A stretch of DNA of 64,000 nt from Enterococcus sp. (GTDB taxonomy: Bacteria > Bacillota > Bacilli > Lactobacillales > Enterococcaceae). Positions 15,987-24,721 of this stretch are shown here, in pieces. Position 1 is the first letter of the stretch. Each line of letters begins with the position of its first letter. The notes beneath the pieces were generated by a model, which was not told the DNA's origin, ran no database searches, and worked only from the letters and a program-made list of their open reading frames with translations. Where the stretch lies: assembly GCF_022711995.1 (NCBI RefSeq), contig NZ_JALAHI010000084.1, positions 1 to 64,000 of the forward strand, in the 5' to 3' direction. A program made the position numbers and the translations under genes.

Positions 15987-18197
15987 ATGGCAAAAGAAGT
16001 GATATTATCTGGACCTGGCGTGATCAAGCTTGTCGCCCACTATATGAGCGAAGAACATGTCGCATTTGTACAAAAAGCTTTAGATTATGCGACAGAAGCC
16101 CACAAAGATCAGTTTCGCAAGTCCGGCGAGCCTTACATCATCCATCCTATTCAAGTAGCAGGGATTTTAGCGGAACTGCAAATGGATCCTCATACAGTCG
16201 CCACTGGTTTTTTGCATGATGTGGTGGAAGATACGGAAGTGACTCTAGCAGACTTGAAAGAAGTCTTTGGTGCGGATGTAGCGATGCTGGTCGATGGTGT
16301 GACAAAATTAGGGAAAATCAAATACAAGTCCCATGAAGAACAACTGGCAGAGAATCATCGCAAAATGCTGATCGCGATGGCTCAAGATTTGCGCGTGATC
16401 ATGGTCAAATTAGCGGACCGCTTACATAATATGCGTACATTGAAGCACCTGCGGGAAGACAAACAACGGCGAATCGCCCAAGAAACGATGGAGATCTATG
16501 CGCCATTGGCACATCGTTTGGGGATCAGCCGGATCAAGTGGGAACTAGAAGACATTTCACTGCGTTATTTGAACCCACAACAATATTATCGCATCGTTCA
16601 TCTGATGCAAACCAAGCGAGAAGAACGGGAAGCCTATGTGTCAGAAACAGTGGAACAGATTCGGCTTGCTACCGAAGAATTAGATATTTTTGCTGAAATC
16701 TATGGGCGGCCGAAACATATTTATTCGATCTACCGCAAAATGAAAGATCAGAAAAAGCAATTCAATGAAATCTATGATCTTTTGGCCATTCGGGTGATCG
16801 TTGATTCCATCAAAGACTGCTATGCTGTTTTGGGAACGATCCACACAAAATGGAAACCAATGCCGGGTCGGTTTAAGGACTACATTGCCATGCCCAAGGC
16901 AAATATGTATCAGTCATTGCATACGACCGTAATCGGACCCAAAGGCAATCCGGTAGAAATCCAGATTCGGACCCACGAAATGCATGAGATCGCTGAGTTT
17001 GGGGTTGCGGCTCACTGGGCGTATAAAGAAGGTCGGACGGAGAAAGTCAAAGCAGACAAAATGACCCAGCAAGTTGGCTGGTTCCGCGAAATTTTGGAAC
17101 TGCAAGATGAAAGCTATGATGCTTCTGAATTTATGGAAGGTGTCAAAGGGGACATTTTTAGTGACAAAGTATACGTGTTCACACCGAAAGGCGATGTCAC
17201 AGAATTACCTCAAGGTTCAAGTCCGCTAGATTTTGCCTACAGTATTCATACCGATATTGGGAATAAAACCACCGGTGCAAAAGTAAATGGTAAGATGGTC
17301 CAGTTGGATTACAAATTGAAAAATGGCGACATCATTGAAATTTTGACATCACCAAATTCATTCGGTCCAAGCCGAGACTGGATCAAGCTTGTTGCTACCA
17401 GTAAAGCGAAAAACAAGATCAAACGCTTTTTCAAAGCCCAAGATCGTGACGAGAATATTATCAAAGGACATGAAGCAGTAGTCAAAACACTGTTGGATAT
17501 GGGCTTTGTACCAAAAGAATTTTTAACAAAAAGCAAGATGGCGGAAGCTTGTGAACGGTTCAATTACCAAACCGAAGATGATCTATTTGCTTCTGTCGGT
17601 TTTGGCGAAGTAAGCCCGACCACGCTGGCGAATCGTTTGACGGAAGAAGAGCGCCGCGAAAAACAGATCGAAAAACAAAAACAACAAGTACAGGATATGA
17701 TCAATCAGCCAGCGAAGAAGGAACCGGAGAAAATGAAAGTCCGTCACGAAGGCGGCATTGTGATCGAAGGGGTAGACAACTTACTGATTCGGATCTCTCG
17801 CTGCTGTAATCCAGTTCCTGGTGATGCGATCGTCGGCTATATCACGAAAGGTCGCGGCATCTCGATTCACCGCAGCGACTGTCCGAATGTCCAAAGCAAA
17901 GAGAACGCCAATCGACTGATCGATGTCGAATGGGAAGATACTTCTAACAGCGGCAAAGAGTATGATGCTGACTTAGAAATCTATGGCTATGATCGTTCCG
18001 GATTATTGAATGATGTTTTGCAAACGGTCAATGCAGTGACGAAACGCTTGGTCAGTGTCGAAGCGAAAACCAACAAAGACAAGATGGCGACAATCAGAAT
18101 CACCGTCTCGATCCAAAATCTAACCCATCTGAAATCGATCGTAGATAAAATCAAACAGATTCCAGAAGTATATAGCGTTAGAAGAACGAAGGGGTGA
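15987..18197 (+). CDS. rel: bifunctional (p)ppGpp synthetase/hydrolase
   Basis: Stringent-response enzyme (RelA/SpoT homologue) of 736 residues. Domains in order: HD hydrolase with HDVVEDT (about 80), RelA/SpoT synthetase domain (about 230-350), TGS domain (about 390-450), conserved-cysteine domain with RCCNPVPGD, and C-terminal ACT domain. Both catalytic halves look intact. Start ATG 15987 follows AGGAGG at 8 bases; the frame extends upstream into the leader but without a site. dtd follows after 7 bases, so the two are cotranscribed. Confidence 0.96.
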   Translation: MAKEVILSGPGVIKLVAHYMSEEHVAFVQKALDYATEAHKDQFRKSGEPYIIHPIQVAGILAELQMDPHTVATGFLHDVVEDTEVTLADLKEVFGADVAMLVDGVTKLGKIKYKSHEEQLAENHRKMLIAMAQDLRVIMVKLADRLHNMRTLKHLREDKQRRIAQETMEIYAPLAHRLGISRIKWELEDISLRYLNPQQYYRIVHLMQTKREEREAYVSETVEQIRLATEELDIFAEIYGRPKHIYSIYRKMKDQKKQFNEIYDLLAIRVIVDSIKDCYAVLGTIHTKWKPMPGRFKDYIAMPKANMYQSLHTTVIGPKGNPVEIQIRTHEMHEIAEFGVAAHWAYKEGRTEKVKADKMTQQVGWFREILELQDESYDASEFMEGVKGDIFSDKVYVFTPKGDVTELPQGSSPLDFAYSIHTDIGNKTTGAKVNGKMVQLDYKLKNGDIIEILTSPNSFGPSRDWIKLVATSKAKNKIKRFFKAQDRDENIIKGHEAVVKTLLDMGFVPKEFLTKSKMAEACERFNYQTEDDLFASVGFGEVSPTTLANRLTEEERREKQIEKQKQQVQDMINQPAKKEPEKMKVRHEGGIVIEGVDNLLIRISRCCNPVPGDAIVGYITKGRGISIHRSDCPNVQSKENANRLIDVEWEDTSNSGKEYDADLEIYGYDRSGLLNDVLQTVNAVTKRLVSVEAKTNKDKMATIRITVSIQNLTHLKSIVDKIKQIPEVYSVRRTKG

Positions 18198-18204
18198 GTC
18201 AGCT

Positions 18205-18663
18205 ATGCGAGCAGTCATTCAACGTGTTAGTCAAGCTAGTGTGGCAATCGATGGTACTACTGTAGGCGCCATTCAAAAAGGGTTCTTGGTTCTCTTGGGA
18301 ATCACCCATGAGGATACCCAAGAAGATGTGGATTATTTGATCCGCAAAATCTACAATCTGCGGGTATTTGAAGATGAAGCTGGAAAGATGAATCAATCCG
18401 TCGCAGCTATCAACGGCGCCATTTTGAGCGTTTCCCAATTTACATTGTATGGTGAAACCAAAAAAGGAAACCGACCGAGTTTTATTCAAGCCGCCCGCCC
18501 AGACGTGGCAATCCCCTTGTACGAAGCGTTCAATGCTGGGTTGCAAGCTGCTGGCATCGAAGTGGCTACTGGTCGTTTTGGTGCAGACATGCAAGTTTCT
18601 TTGATCAATGACGGTCCGGTGACGATCTTGATCGATACGAAAGAGAATGGTCCACGTAAGTAA
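18205..18663 (+). CDS. dtd: D-aminoacyl-tRNA deacylase
   Basis: Proofreading enzyme that hydrolyses D-aminoacyl-tRNA. The 152-residue protein has the family motifs SQFTLYG (about 79-85) and NDGPVTI near the C-terminus, which form the active site across the dimer. The position directly after rel is the common Firmicute arrangement. Confidence 0.96.
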   Translation: MRAVIQRVSQASVAIDGTTVGAIQKGFLVLLGITHEDTQEDVDYLIRKIYNLRVFEDEAGKMNQSVAAINGAILSVSQFTLYGETKKGNRPSFIQAARPDVAIPLYEAFNAGLQAAGIEVATGRFGADMQVSLINDGPVTILIDTKENGPRK

Positions 18664-18700
18664 GCAGAGGATGCTTCGCCAACAGTGCCAATGAAACGAA

Positions 18701-18747
18701 AAAGATGACCGCAAGTTCATTTACGAATTTGCAGTCATCTTTTTTTA
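18701..18747 (+). terminator. terminator of the rel-dtd operon
   Basis: Stem AAAGATGAC/GTCATCTTT with a second helix CGCAA/TTGC inside, followed by seven T residues. Confidence 0.88.
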
Positions 18748-18787
18748 CGTTCCGTCTGTTTGGTCCAAATGAAACATTTCTTAATCT

Positions 18788-18827
18788 ATCTTACGAAAAT
18801 GTAAGATATTTCTAATTGTTTAGAAAT
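18788..18827. repeat. two adjacent perfect inverted repeats upstream of the ABC/PASTA operon
   Basis: ATCTTAC/GTAAGAT (18788-18794 with 18801-18807) is followed one base later by ATTTCTAA/TTAGAAAT (18808-18815 with 18820-18827). They lie about 100 bases before the operon's promoter and may be operator sites. The surrounding 325-base gap otherwise holds the terminator, a direct repeat and the promoter. Confidence 0.5.
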
Positions 18828-18853
18828 AGTTATTTAAGAGCTGAATAGGATGA

Positions 18854-18877
18854 CCTTCGCAATGGTAACCTTTGCAA
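18854..18877. repeat. direct repeat CCTTYGCAA, 15-base period
   Basis: CCTTCGCAA (18854-18862) and CCTTTGCAA (18869-18877) are spaced 15 bases apart, about 50 bases before the promoter. Such spacing could suit a tandem-binding regulator, but none is identified. Confidence 0.35.
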
Positions 18878-18926
18878 AAAAAGTTATTTTTTGACGGGAT
18901 TTCTAAAAGATTTTTCTTAAATTAGA

Positions 18927-18955
18927 TTGTCCTTAAAGCGCAAATGTGAAATAAT
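18927..18955 (+). promoter_or_regulatory. promoter of the ABC/PASTA operon
   Basis: TTGTCC (18927-18932), 17-bp spacer, AATAAT (18950-18955), 33 bases before the first start codon. Confidence 0.6.
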
Positions 18956-18988
18956 GGTTAAAAAATAATGTCACTGGAGGAAATGACA

Positions 18989-20518
18989 ATGAATTTTTGG
19001 CAGCGTGCATTAAAAAGTGTTACTCGAAGGAAAGGGAAATCGTTCATTTTATTTTTAGTTATTTTTATTTTGGGAAATGTGATCGCAGGTGCGGTAGCCG
19101 TTCAACAATCGACGATGAACGTGGAACGGGAAACGAAAAAGAAGATGGGAAACATCGCTACAGTAGAATTTGACTACGAACAGTTTGAAAAAGACAATGA
19201 AGGAAAATCGGATGAGGAAAGGTATTCTGAAGACAATTATCCGAAACCGCCGACAACGGAAGACTACGACAAGGCAGGAAAATTAGATTACGTCAAATAC
19301 TACGACTATACCATGATAGGCTGGTTGGAGACGAAAAAATTTAAAGCTTACACACCGGAAGATGAATCCTTTGGCATGGCTGGTGGCAACTATTTCAGTG
19401 TGAAAGGCGGCAATCGCTTACAACCATTAGATATGGAAGAAGGGAATATCAAGCTGATCGAGGGCGAGATTTTCAGTGAAAAAGACTTGTCTGAAGCAAC
19501 AGGATCCGTTTTGATCAGTAAGGAAGTTGCTGAAAAAAATAATTTGTCTGTGGGTGACCAAGTCGTTTTGGATATGCGCAGTGAGATGTATAACGATGTG
19601 AGTGTAGATGACTCTGGGGAAGGGACAGAAGCAGATGAATCAACAGAAGCAGATGACCTGGAACAAAGCACTTCTCAAGTGGTAACTGCGGATTATCCGG
19701 TGAAAATCGCGGGTATTTTCAGTGTGGTCAAAAAGGAGTCAGACAACAGCAACGCATCCCAAGAAGAAAAGGCCAACCAAATCTGGCAAGCGGTTGACCA
19801 AATAAACACGGTCTATGCCACCAATCAATTAGTAAAAGATTTGAATAAAGTGCAAACCGAAAAAATGTGGGGAGGCACAGAAGCGGATACGAGTGAACAA
19901 GAATATTATCAGGCAATGTATGTGCTGAACTCTACCGATGATGTCGAAGCCTTCAAACAAGAAGCGAACCCATTACTACCTGATTACTATCAGGTAGTGG
20001 CTTCGACAGATCAATACGAACAGATTGCCGGTGGTATGAACCGTCTGGGAACGATTTCTCGTTATATCGTGATCATTGCTGCTATTGCTACTGTCTTCAT
20101 CATTTCTTTAGTGGTTCTTCTGTTCTTGCGAGATCGCAAACAAGAGCTTGGAATCTATCTCTCTTTGGGAGAAGGAAGAGGAAAAGTGATTGGTCAAATC
20201 GTGATCGAAGTGGTACTGGTCAGCTTGCTTGCTCTCATTTGTTCATTGGTGACCGGAAATCTGTTAGGAGGCGCGGTGTCCAACACATTGATGCAAAGTG
20301 ACTGGATGACAAATCTATCGCAAACAGACACTTATTATTCCAGTGCAATGATGTCGTCTACCCTCAGCTATTCGGATATTCAAAGTGCTTATAAAGTCAC
20401 CTTCTCCGTAGGCTACATCGTCACTTATTTGCTATTAGGATTAGGTACCGTCTTATTGTCCGCAATCTTGCCGCTATTATATATTTTGCGGTTGAATCCA
20501 AAGAAAATCATGATGTAG
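18989..20518 (+). CDS. FtsX/MacB-type ABC transporter permease
   Basis: Membrane subunit of 509 residues in the FtsX/MacB layout: one N-terminal transmembrane helix (about 17-40), a large extracytoplasmic domain of about 330 residues rich in Asp/Glu, then three C-terminal helices. The cytosolic loop LRDRKQELGIYLSLGEGR is the typical coupling segment. Start 18989 follows GGAGG. MacB-type transporters work by mechanotransmission across the membrane rather than moving substrate through a pore. The ATPase follows 12 bases later. Confidence 0.87.
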   Translation: MNFWQRALKSVTRRKGKSFILFLVIFILGNVIAGAVAVQQSTMNVERETKKKMGNIATVEFDYEQFEKDNEGKSDEERYSEDNYPKPPTTEDYDKAGKLDYVKYYDYTMIGWLETKKFKAYTPEDESFGMAGGNYFSVKGGNRLQPLDMEEGNIKLIEGEIFSEKDLSEATGSVLISKEVAEKNNLSVGDQVVLDMRSEMYNDVSVDDSGEGTEADESTEADDLEQSTSQVVTADYPVKIAGIFSVVKKESDNSNASQEEKANQIWQAVDQINTVYATNQLVKDLNKVQTEKMWGGTEADTSEQEYYQAMYVLNSTDDVEAFKQEANPLLPDYYQVVASTDQYEQIAGGMNRLGTISRYIVIIAAIATVFIISLVVLLFLRDRKQELGIYLSLGEGRGKVIGQIVIEVVLVSLLALICSLVTGNLLGGAVSNTLMQSDWMTNLSQTDTYYSSAMMSSTLSYSDIQSAYKVTFSVGYIVTYLLLGLGTVLLSAILPLLYILRLNPKKIMM

Positions 20519-20530
20519 GAGGAAGAAAAA

Positions 20531-21205
20531 ATGGCTTTGTTGGAAACAAAAGAAGTAGATTACTATTATCAAGATGGCGACCAGCGGCGCTATATTTTGA
20601 AAGAAACATCCGTGGCGTTTGAAAAAGGAAAATTCTACGCGATTTTAGGCCAGTCTGGGTCAGGGAAAACCACATTTCTTTCCTTGATCAGCGCGTTAGA
20701 CACACCAAAAAGCGGCGCAGTTCTCTTTAATGGTGAAGATATTCAAAAGATTGGTCATGAAAAATATCGTCGGGACGACATCAGTATCATTTTTCAAAGC
20801 TACAATCTGATTCCTTATCTGTCAGCTGTAGAAAATGTGCTGGTTCCGATGTCCATCACAGACAATCAATTACCCGATAACCAAAGAGAAGTTGCTTACA
20901 ACTTATTGGATTATATTGGGATCACGAAAGAAAAAGCAGACCGTTTGGTCAATCAATTATCTGGTGGGGAACAGCAACGGGTGGCGATCGCTCGTGCATT
21001 GGCAACAAATGTCGATATTATTTTGGCAGATGAACCAACCGGAAATTTAGATGAAGAAATGGAACAGGAAATCATCGATATTTTCAAAGACTTGGCGCAC
21101 GTTCATAACAAATGTGTGATCGTTGTGACCCATGCAAACGAAATTGCTCAACAAGCTGACGAAGTGCTCTATTTGCGTAAGGGTGTGTTGAATAAAGATG
21201 AGTGA
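20531..21205 (+). CDS. MacB/LolD-type ABC ATP-binding protein
   Basis: ATPase of 224 residues with Walker [10 protein letters not shown] (about 38-46), Q-loop [10 protein letters not shown], signature LSGGEQQR and Walker [13 protein letters not shown], followed by the H-loop VVTHAN. All catalytic residues are present. Strong GGAGGAAG binding site. Its last 8 bases overlap the start of the PASTA protein gene, which implies coupled translation of the three proteins. Confidence 0.93.
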   Translation: MALLETKEVDYYYQDGDQRRYILKETSVAFEKGKFYAILGQSGSGKTTFLSLISALDTPKSGAVLFNGEDIQKIGHEKYRRDDISIIFQSYNLIPYLSAVENVLVPMSITDNQLPDNQREVAYNLLDYIGITKEKADRLVNQLSGGEQQRVAIARALATNVDIILADEPTGNLDEEMEQEIIDIFKDLAHVHNKCVIVVTHANEIAQQADEVLYLRKGVLNKDE

Positions 21206-22682
21206 TTTTTTATCAAATTTCAGTCCGGATAATTATGATGGGAAAAAGAAGGAGATCGTACCTAAACCTTCTGATCCAGATGAAAAAACAATGCCGGCAG
21301 CAGAAATTTCTGAAGCCGCTACAGCGGATCAAAGTAGCACTGAGGAGACCGTAGAACCTTCGCCTGAAATGAAGCGAGCAACTCGGAAAGCGACCTCTTC
21401 TCAGCCAGTCAGTCGATTTGGAAAAGAAGAAACAGAGTTTGATCCCACCTACCGCAAGCAGCAACAAAAAAAATACTTGTTGATTGCCGGAGTGATCCTT
21501 GCACTGATTGCTATCAGTAGTGTGACCTATTACCAATTGACCCATGTGAAGGTTCCTGATTTTGCTAAGAAAGATTTATCGGAAGCCCGAACATGGGGCA
21601 CGGAAAATGGCGTGGCGATCAAAGTAGATCAAGTCTATGACTTTGATGTGGAGACCAACCAAATCGTTAGTCAAAGTGTTGCCGCAGATCAGAAAATCAA
21701 AAAAGGCAAGACATTGACGGTCAAAGCAAGCTTGGGTCCTGATCCGGAAGAAATCATTGAATTGCCGGACTTTTCATCGCTGACAGCTGAAACGGCGAAA
21801 GAATGGATCGAGAAACAAAAGGCTGAAAATGTTTCATTGATCGAACAGTATAATGACAAAATCGAAGCAGGTGCCTTTATCAAACAGGAAGCCGCAAACA
21901 AAGAGCAAGACCTTGATGCGTACAAACGCAAAGATCGTCTAAGCGTCTATTATTCCAAAGACAAAGAAGTGTTTGAAAAGAATATCGAAGTCACTGACTT
22001 TACAGGCAAAACCAAAGGGGAAGCGCAGGAATGGGCGAAGAAAAATGAATTGAAATACAAAGAAGAAGCTGTTTTTTCTGATACCGTTGCGGCAGATGTC
22101 GTGGTTTCCCAAGAGCCGGTTAAAGGCAGTAAGCTAGCTAAAAAGGATCAGTTTCTTGTCAAAGTTTCTAAAGGGAAAGCGATAGTTGTTCCTGATTTTT
22201 CACAATATACGATCGAACAAGCACAAGAATTAGAGTCGAAAATTCCGATCCAAGTCAAGACGGTCTACTCGGATCAGATTGGCTATGGCAATTTCATCAG
22301 CCAATCGGAAGAAGCTGGCAAAGAATATAGTGACAGTGATACACTGCCGACGGTGAAAGTGGTTTATTCACTAGGACAACCTTATTTGAAAGATATTCGC
22401 TATCAAGCAACAGAAGGCGATCTGCCGAAACTGTTCTTTGATGAGTATAAATCGAAAGGGGCTTACGTTTATTACGATGTGTACTATGTGGATTCCGCAG
22501 AACCTAAAGGAACCGTGGTTGAGATGAGCCGTTATGGTGAATTTATTCCTATGGAACTATCGATCACGATTGGAATCAGTCGTGGAAACTTGCAAGGCAG
22601 TCCTGTAACGCCATCTACTGACAGTCCGGAGGCAGATTCGACAGAGACGCCTGCAGGAACGGACAGTTCAGCTAGTGAATGA
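21198..22682 (+). CDS. membrane-anchored PASTA-repeat protein
   Basis: 494 residues. A cytosolic N-terminal 90 residues rich in Pro, Glu, Ser and Thr are followed by a single membrane helix (about 92-111). An outside region then carries about four PASTA-like repeats, seen as the recurring VPDFxxxxxxxA, VSQxxxxGxxL and VxVSxG pattern, with a fifth diverged block. The Ser/Thr/Pro-rich C-terminal tail ends GTDSSASE. There is no kinase domain, unlike PrkC/StkP. Coupling by overlap to the MacB-type ATPase suggests it works with the transporter at the cell wall, perhaps in the place of MacA; that role is inference. Confidence 0.8.
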   Translation: MSDFLSNFSPDNYDGKKKEIVPKPSDPDEKTMPAAEISEAATADQSSTEETVEPSPEMKRATRKATSSQPVSRFGKEETEFDPTYRKQQQKKYLLIAGVILALIAISSVTYYQLTHVKVPDFAKKDLSEARTWGTENGVAIKVDQVYDFDVETNQIVSQSVAADQKIKKGKTLTVKASLGPDPEEIIELPDFSSLTAETAKEWIEKQKAENVSLIEQYNDKIEAGAFIKQEAANKEQDLDAYKRKDRLSVYYSKDKEVFEKNIEVTDFTGKTKGEAQEWAKKNELKYKEEAVFSDTVAADVVVSQEPVKGSKLAKKDQFLVKVSKGKAIVVPDFSQYTIEQAQELESKIPIQVKTVYSDQIGYGNFISQSEEAGKEYSDSDTLPTVKVVYSLGQPYLKDIRYQATEGDLPKLFFDEYKSKGAYVYYDVYYVDSAEPKGTVVEMSRYGEFIPMELSITIGISRGNLQGSPVTPSTDSPEADSTETPAGTDSSASE

Positions 22683-22737
22683 GGTTCCCAGTGATCTTCC
22701 AGTAACGCCTACTAAAACCTAGCAATGAGTTAGTAAA

Positions 22738-22819
22738 TTACCTAAATGAATGTGTTCCCTGTTTGTCGATCCCTTCAGATCGAAGCAGAAGAATCAGCAT
22801 TCATTTAGGTAGTTTTTTT
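22738..22819 (+). terminator. terminator of the ABC/PASTA operon
   Basis: A 14-bp stem TACCTAAATGAATG/CATTCATTTAGGTA (22739-22752 with 22798-22811) encloses a second hairpin CGATC/GATCG and is followed by seven T residues. The rest of the gap to 22981 shows no gene. Confidence 0.85.
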
Positions 22820-22981
22820 AGCTTTTTTAGGGAAGATTTTAAGGGCTACATCAGGACTCTGTATAGTCAAAAAATTCTGTTTTTTCAAGAAAGAGTGCTT
22901 GAAAACCTTGGATTGATAAGGTAAAGTTGATTTAACTACCAGCTGATAATCGGTATTTTATCTAGAGAAGGGACGAAAAAA

Positions 22982-24721
22982 ATGATCAAGAAATTACTAG
23001 CAAGTGTTGGCGATTATAAAAAAGCCAGCCTATTGACGCCGGTCTATGTTGCTGGCGAAGTGGCACTAGATGTCATCATGCCGCTGATCATGGCAATGAT
23101 GATCGACCAAGGGATTGAAAAGGGACACGCAGGCGTCATTTTACGCTATGGCGGTCTGCTTTTTTTGTGCTCATTGTTGGCACTATTGCTGGGGACTTTA
23201 GGCGGACGAACCGCAGCGATTGCTTCTGCTGGCTTTGCCCGGAATCTTCGGCACAACCTGTTTAGCAAGATCCAAGATTTTTCATTTTCCAACATCGATC
23301 GGTTTTCTTCTTCTAGTTTGATCACAAGAATGACCACCGATGTGACCAATGTGCAAAATGCCTATCAGATGATTATCCGAATCTTGGTTCGCAGTCCTTT
23401 GATTTTAGTTTTTTCACTGATCATGGTTAGTACCATCAGTCCCGAGTTGATGCTGATCTACTTAGTCGTCTTACCCATTTTGGCGATTGGATTGGCTTTA
23501 GTGATTCGCTTTGCTCATCCGCTTTTCTTAAAAGTGTTTCGTATCTATGACCGACTGAACAATGTGGTCCAAGAAAATCTGCAAGGCATTCGCGTCGTCA
23601 AATCCTATGTGAGAGAAGAGCAGCAAGAGGAACTTTTTGATGAAGTATCAAACGATGTCTACCGTAACTTTACACTGGCACAACGGATCGTTTCTTTCAA
23701 TATGCCACTGATGCAATTTTCAATTTATAGCTGTATGTTACTGTTGTCATGGTTTGGAGCCAAATTGATCGTTGAACAAAGCAGTCTGACAACTGGTGAA
23801 CTGGTCAGTATGTTCAACTATACGATGCAGATCTTAATGAGCTTGATGATGATGTCAATGGCTTTTGTGCAGATTTTGATTGCTCGGACTTCAGCCCAGC
23901 GGGTCGTAGAAGTGTTGGATGAAGAAAGTGACTTAAAAAATCCAGAGACGCCATTGACGGAAGTCAAAGATGGTTCGATCGTTTTTGAAAATGCGTGTTT
24001 CAGTTATGCCAACGACCAAACAAAATTGGCATTGGAAAATGTTAATTTACGGATTGAATCTGGCGAGGTGATTGGCATCATCGGCGGAACCGGAAGTGCA
24101 AAATCAACGTTGGTGCAATTGATTCCGCGCTTGTACGATGTGATCGAGGGCCGTGTCCTTGTTGGCGGGGAAGATGTGCGGTCCTATGATTTGGTCGCTT
24201 TAAGGGACCAAGTCAGTATGGTTTTGCAGAACAATGTCCTCTTTAGCGGCACGATCAATGAGAATCTTCGCTGGGGAAATGAAGAAGCGACGGATGAAGA
24301 AATCCAGCGGGTGGCAAAAATTGCCCAAGCGGATCCGTTTATCCAAGAATTTCCCGATAAATATGACACCATGATCTCTCAAGGAGGAAATAATGTCTCC
24401 GGTGGACAAAAACAGCGCTTAACGATTGCACGGGCGTTGTTGAAACGGCCGAAGATTCTGATTCTTGATGATTCTACCAGTGCAGTAGATACAAAGACGG
24501 ATCGCAGCATTCGGGCAGGATTAAAACAAGAGATTCCCGGAACAACAACGATCATTATTTCTCAAAGAATCAATTCTATTGAAGATGCCGATCGCATCAT
24601 TGTGATGGATGATGGCAAAATCAATGGGATTGGAACGCATGAAGAGTTGTTGGCTAACAATGCGATTTATCGTGAAGTTTACGATTCGCAGCAGAAAGGA
24701 TTTGGTGAAGGTGAAGAATAG
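22982..24721 (+). CDS. heterodimeric ABC exporter, degenerate-site subunit
   Basis: Half-transporter of 579 residues: six transmembrane helices then an ABC domain. It fits the first subunit of enterococcal heterodimeric multidrug exporters (EfrA/EfrC type). Its nucleotide-binding residues are non-canonical: Walker A reads GGTGSAKS with Ala instead of the last Gly, Walker B ends in ILILDDST with Asp where Glu is catalytic, and the switch motif is ISQR instead of AHR. Its signature NVSGGQKQ is normal. This fits a subunit whose own ATP site is inactive and whose signature serves the partner's active site. Confidence 0.87.
   Translation: MIKKLLASVGDYKKASLLTPVYVAGEVALDVIMPLIMAMMIDQGIEKGHAGVILRYGGLLFLCSLLALLLGTLGGRTAAIASAGFARNLRHNLFSKIQDFSFSNIDRFSSSSLITRMTTDVTNVQNAYQMIIRILVRSPLILVFSLIMVSTISPELMLIYLVVLPILAIGLALVIRFAHPLFLKVFRIYDRLNNVVQENLQGIRVVKSYVREEQQEELFDEVSNDVYRNFTLAQRIVSFNMPLMQFSIYSCMLLLSWFGAKLIVEQSSLTTGELVSMFNYTMQILMSLMMMSMAFVQILIARTSAQRVVEVLDEESDLKNPETPLTEVKDGSIVFENACFSYANDQTKLALENVNLRIESGEVIGIIGGTGSAKSTLVQLIPRLYDVIEGRVLVGGEDVRSYDLVALRDQVSMVLQNNVLFSGTINENLRWGNEEATDEEIQRVAKIAQADPFIQEFPDKYDTMISQGGNNVSGGQKQRLTIARALLKRPKILILDDSTSAVDTKTDRSIRAGLKQEIPGTTTIIISQRINSIEDADRIIVMDDGKINGIGTHEELLANNAIYREVYDSQQKGFGEGEE

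Noticed and set aside
18199..18720. 173-codon minus-strand ORF over dtd
   Set aside because: It runs through the dtd coding region and its terminator in antisense; low-complexity composition and no binding site.
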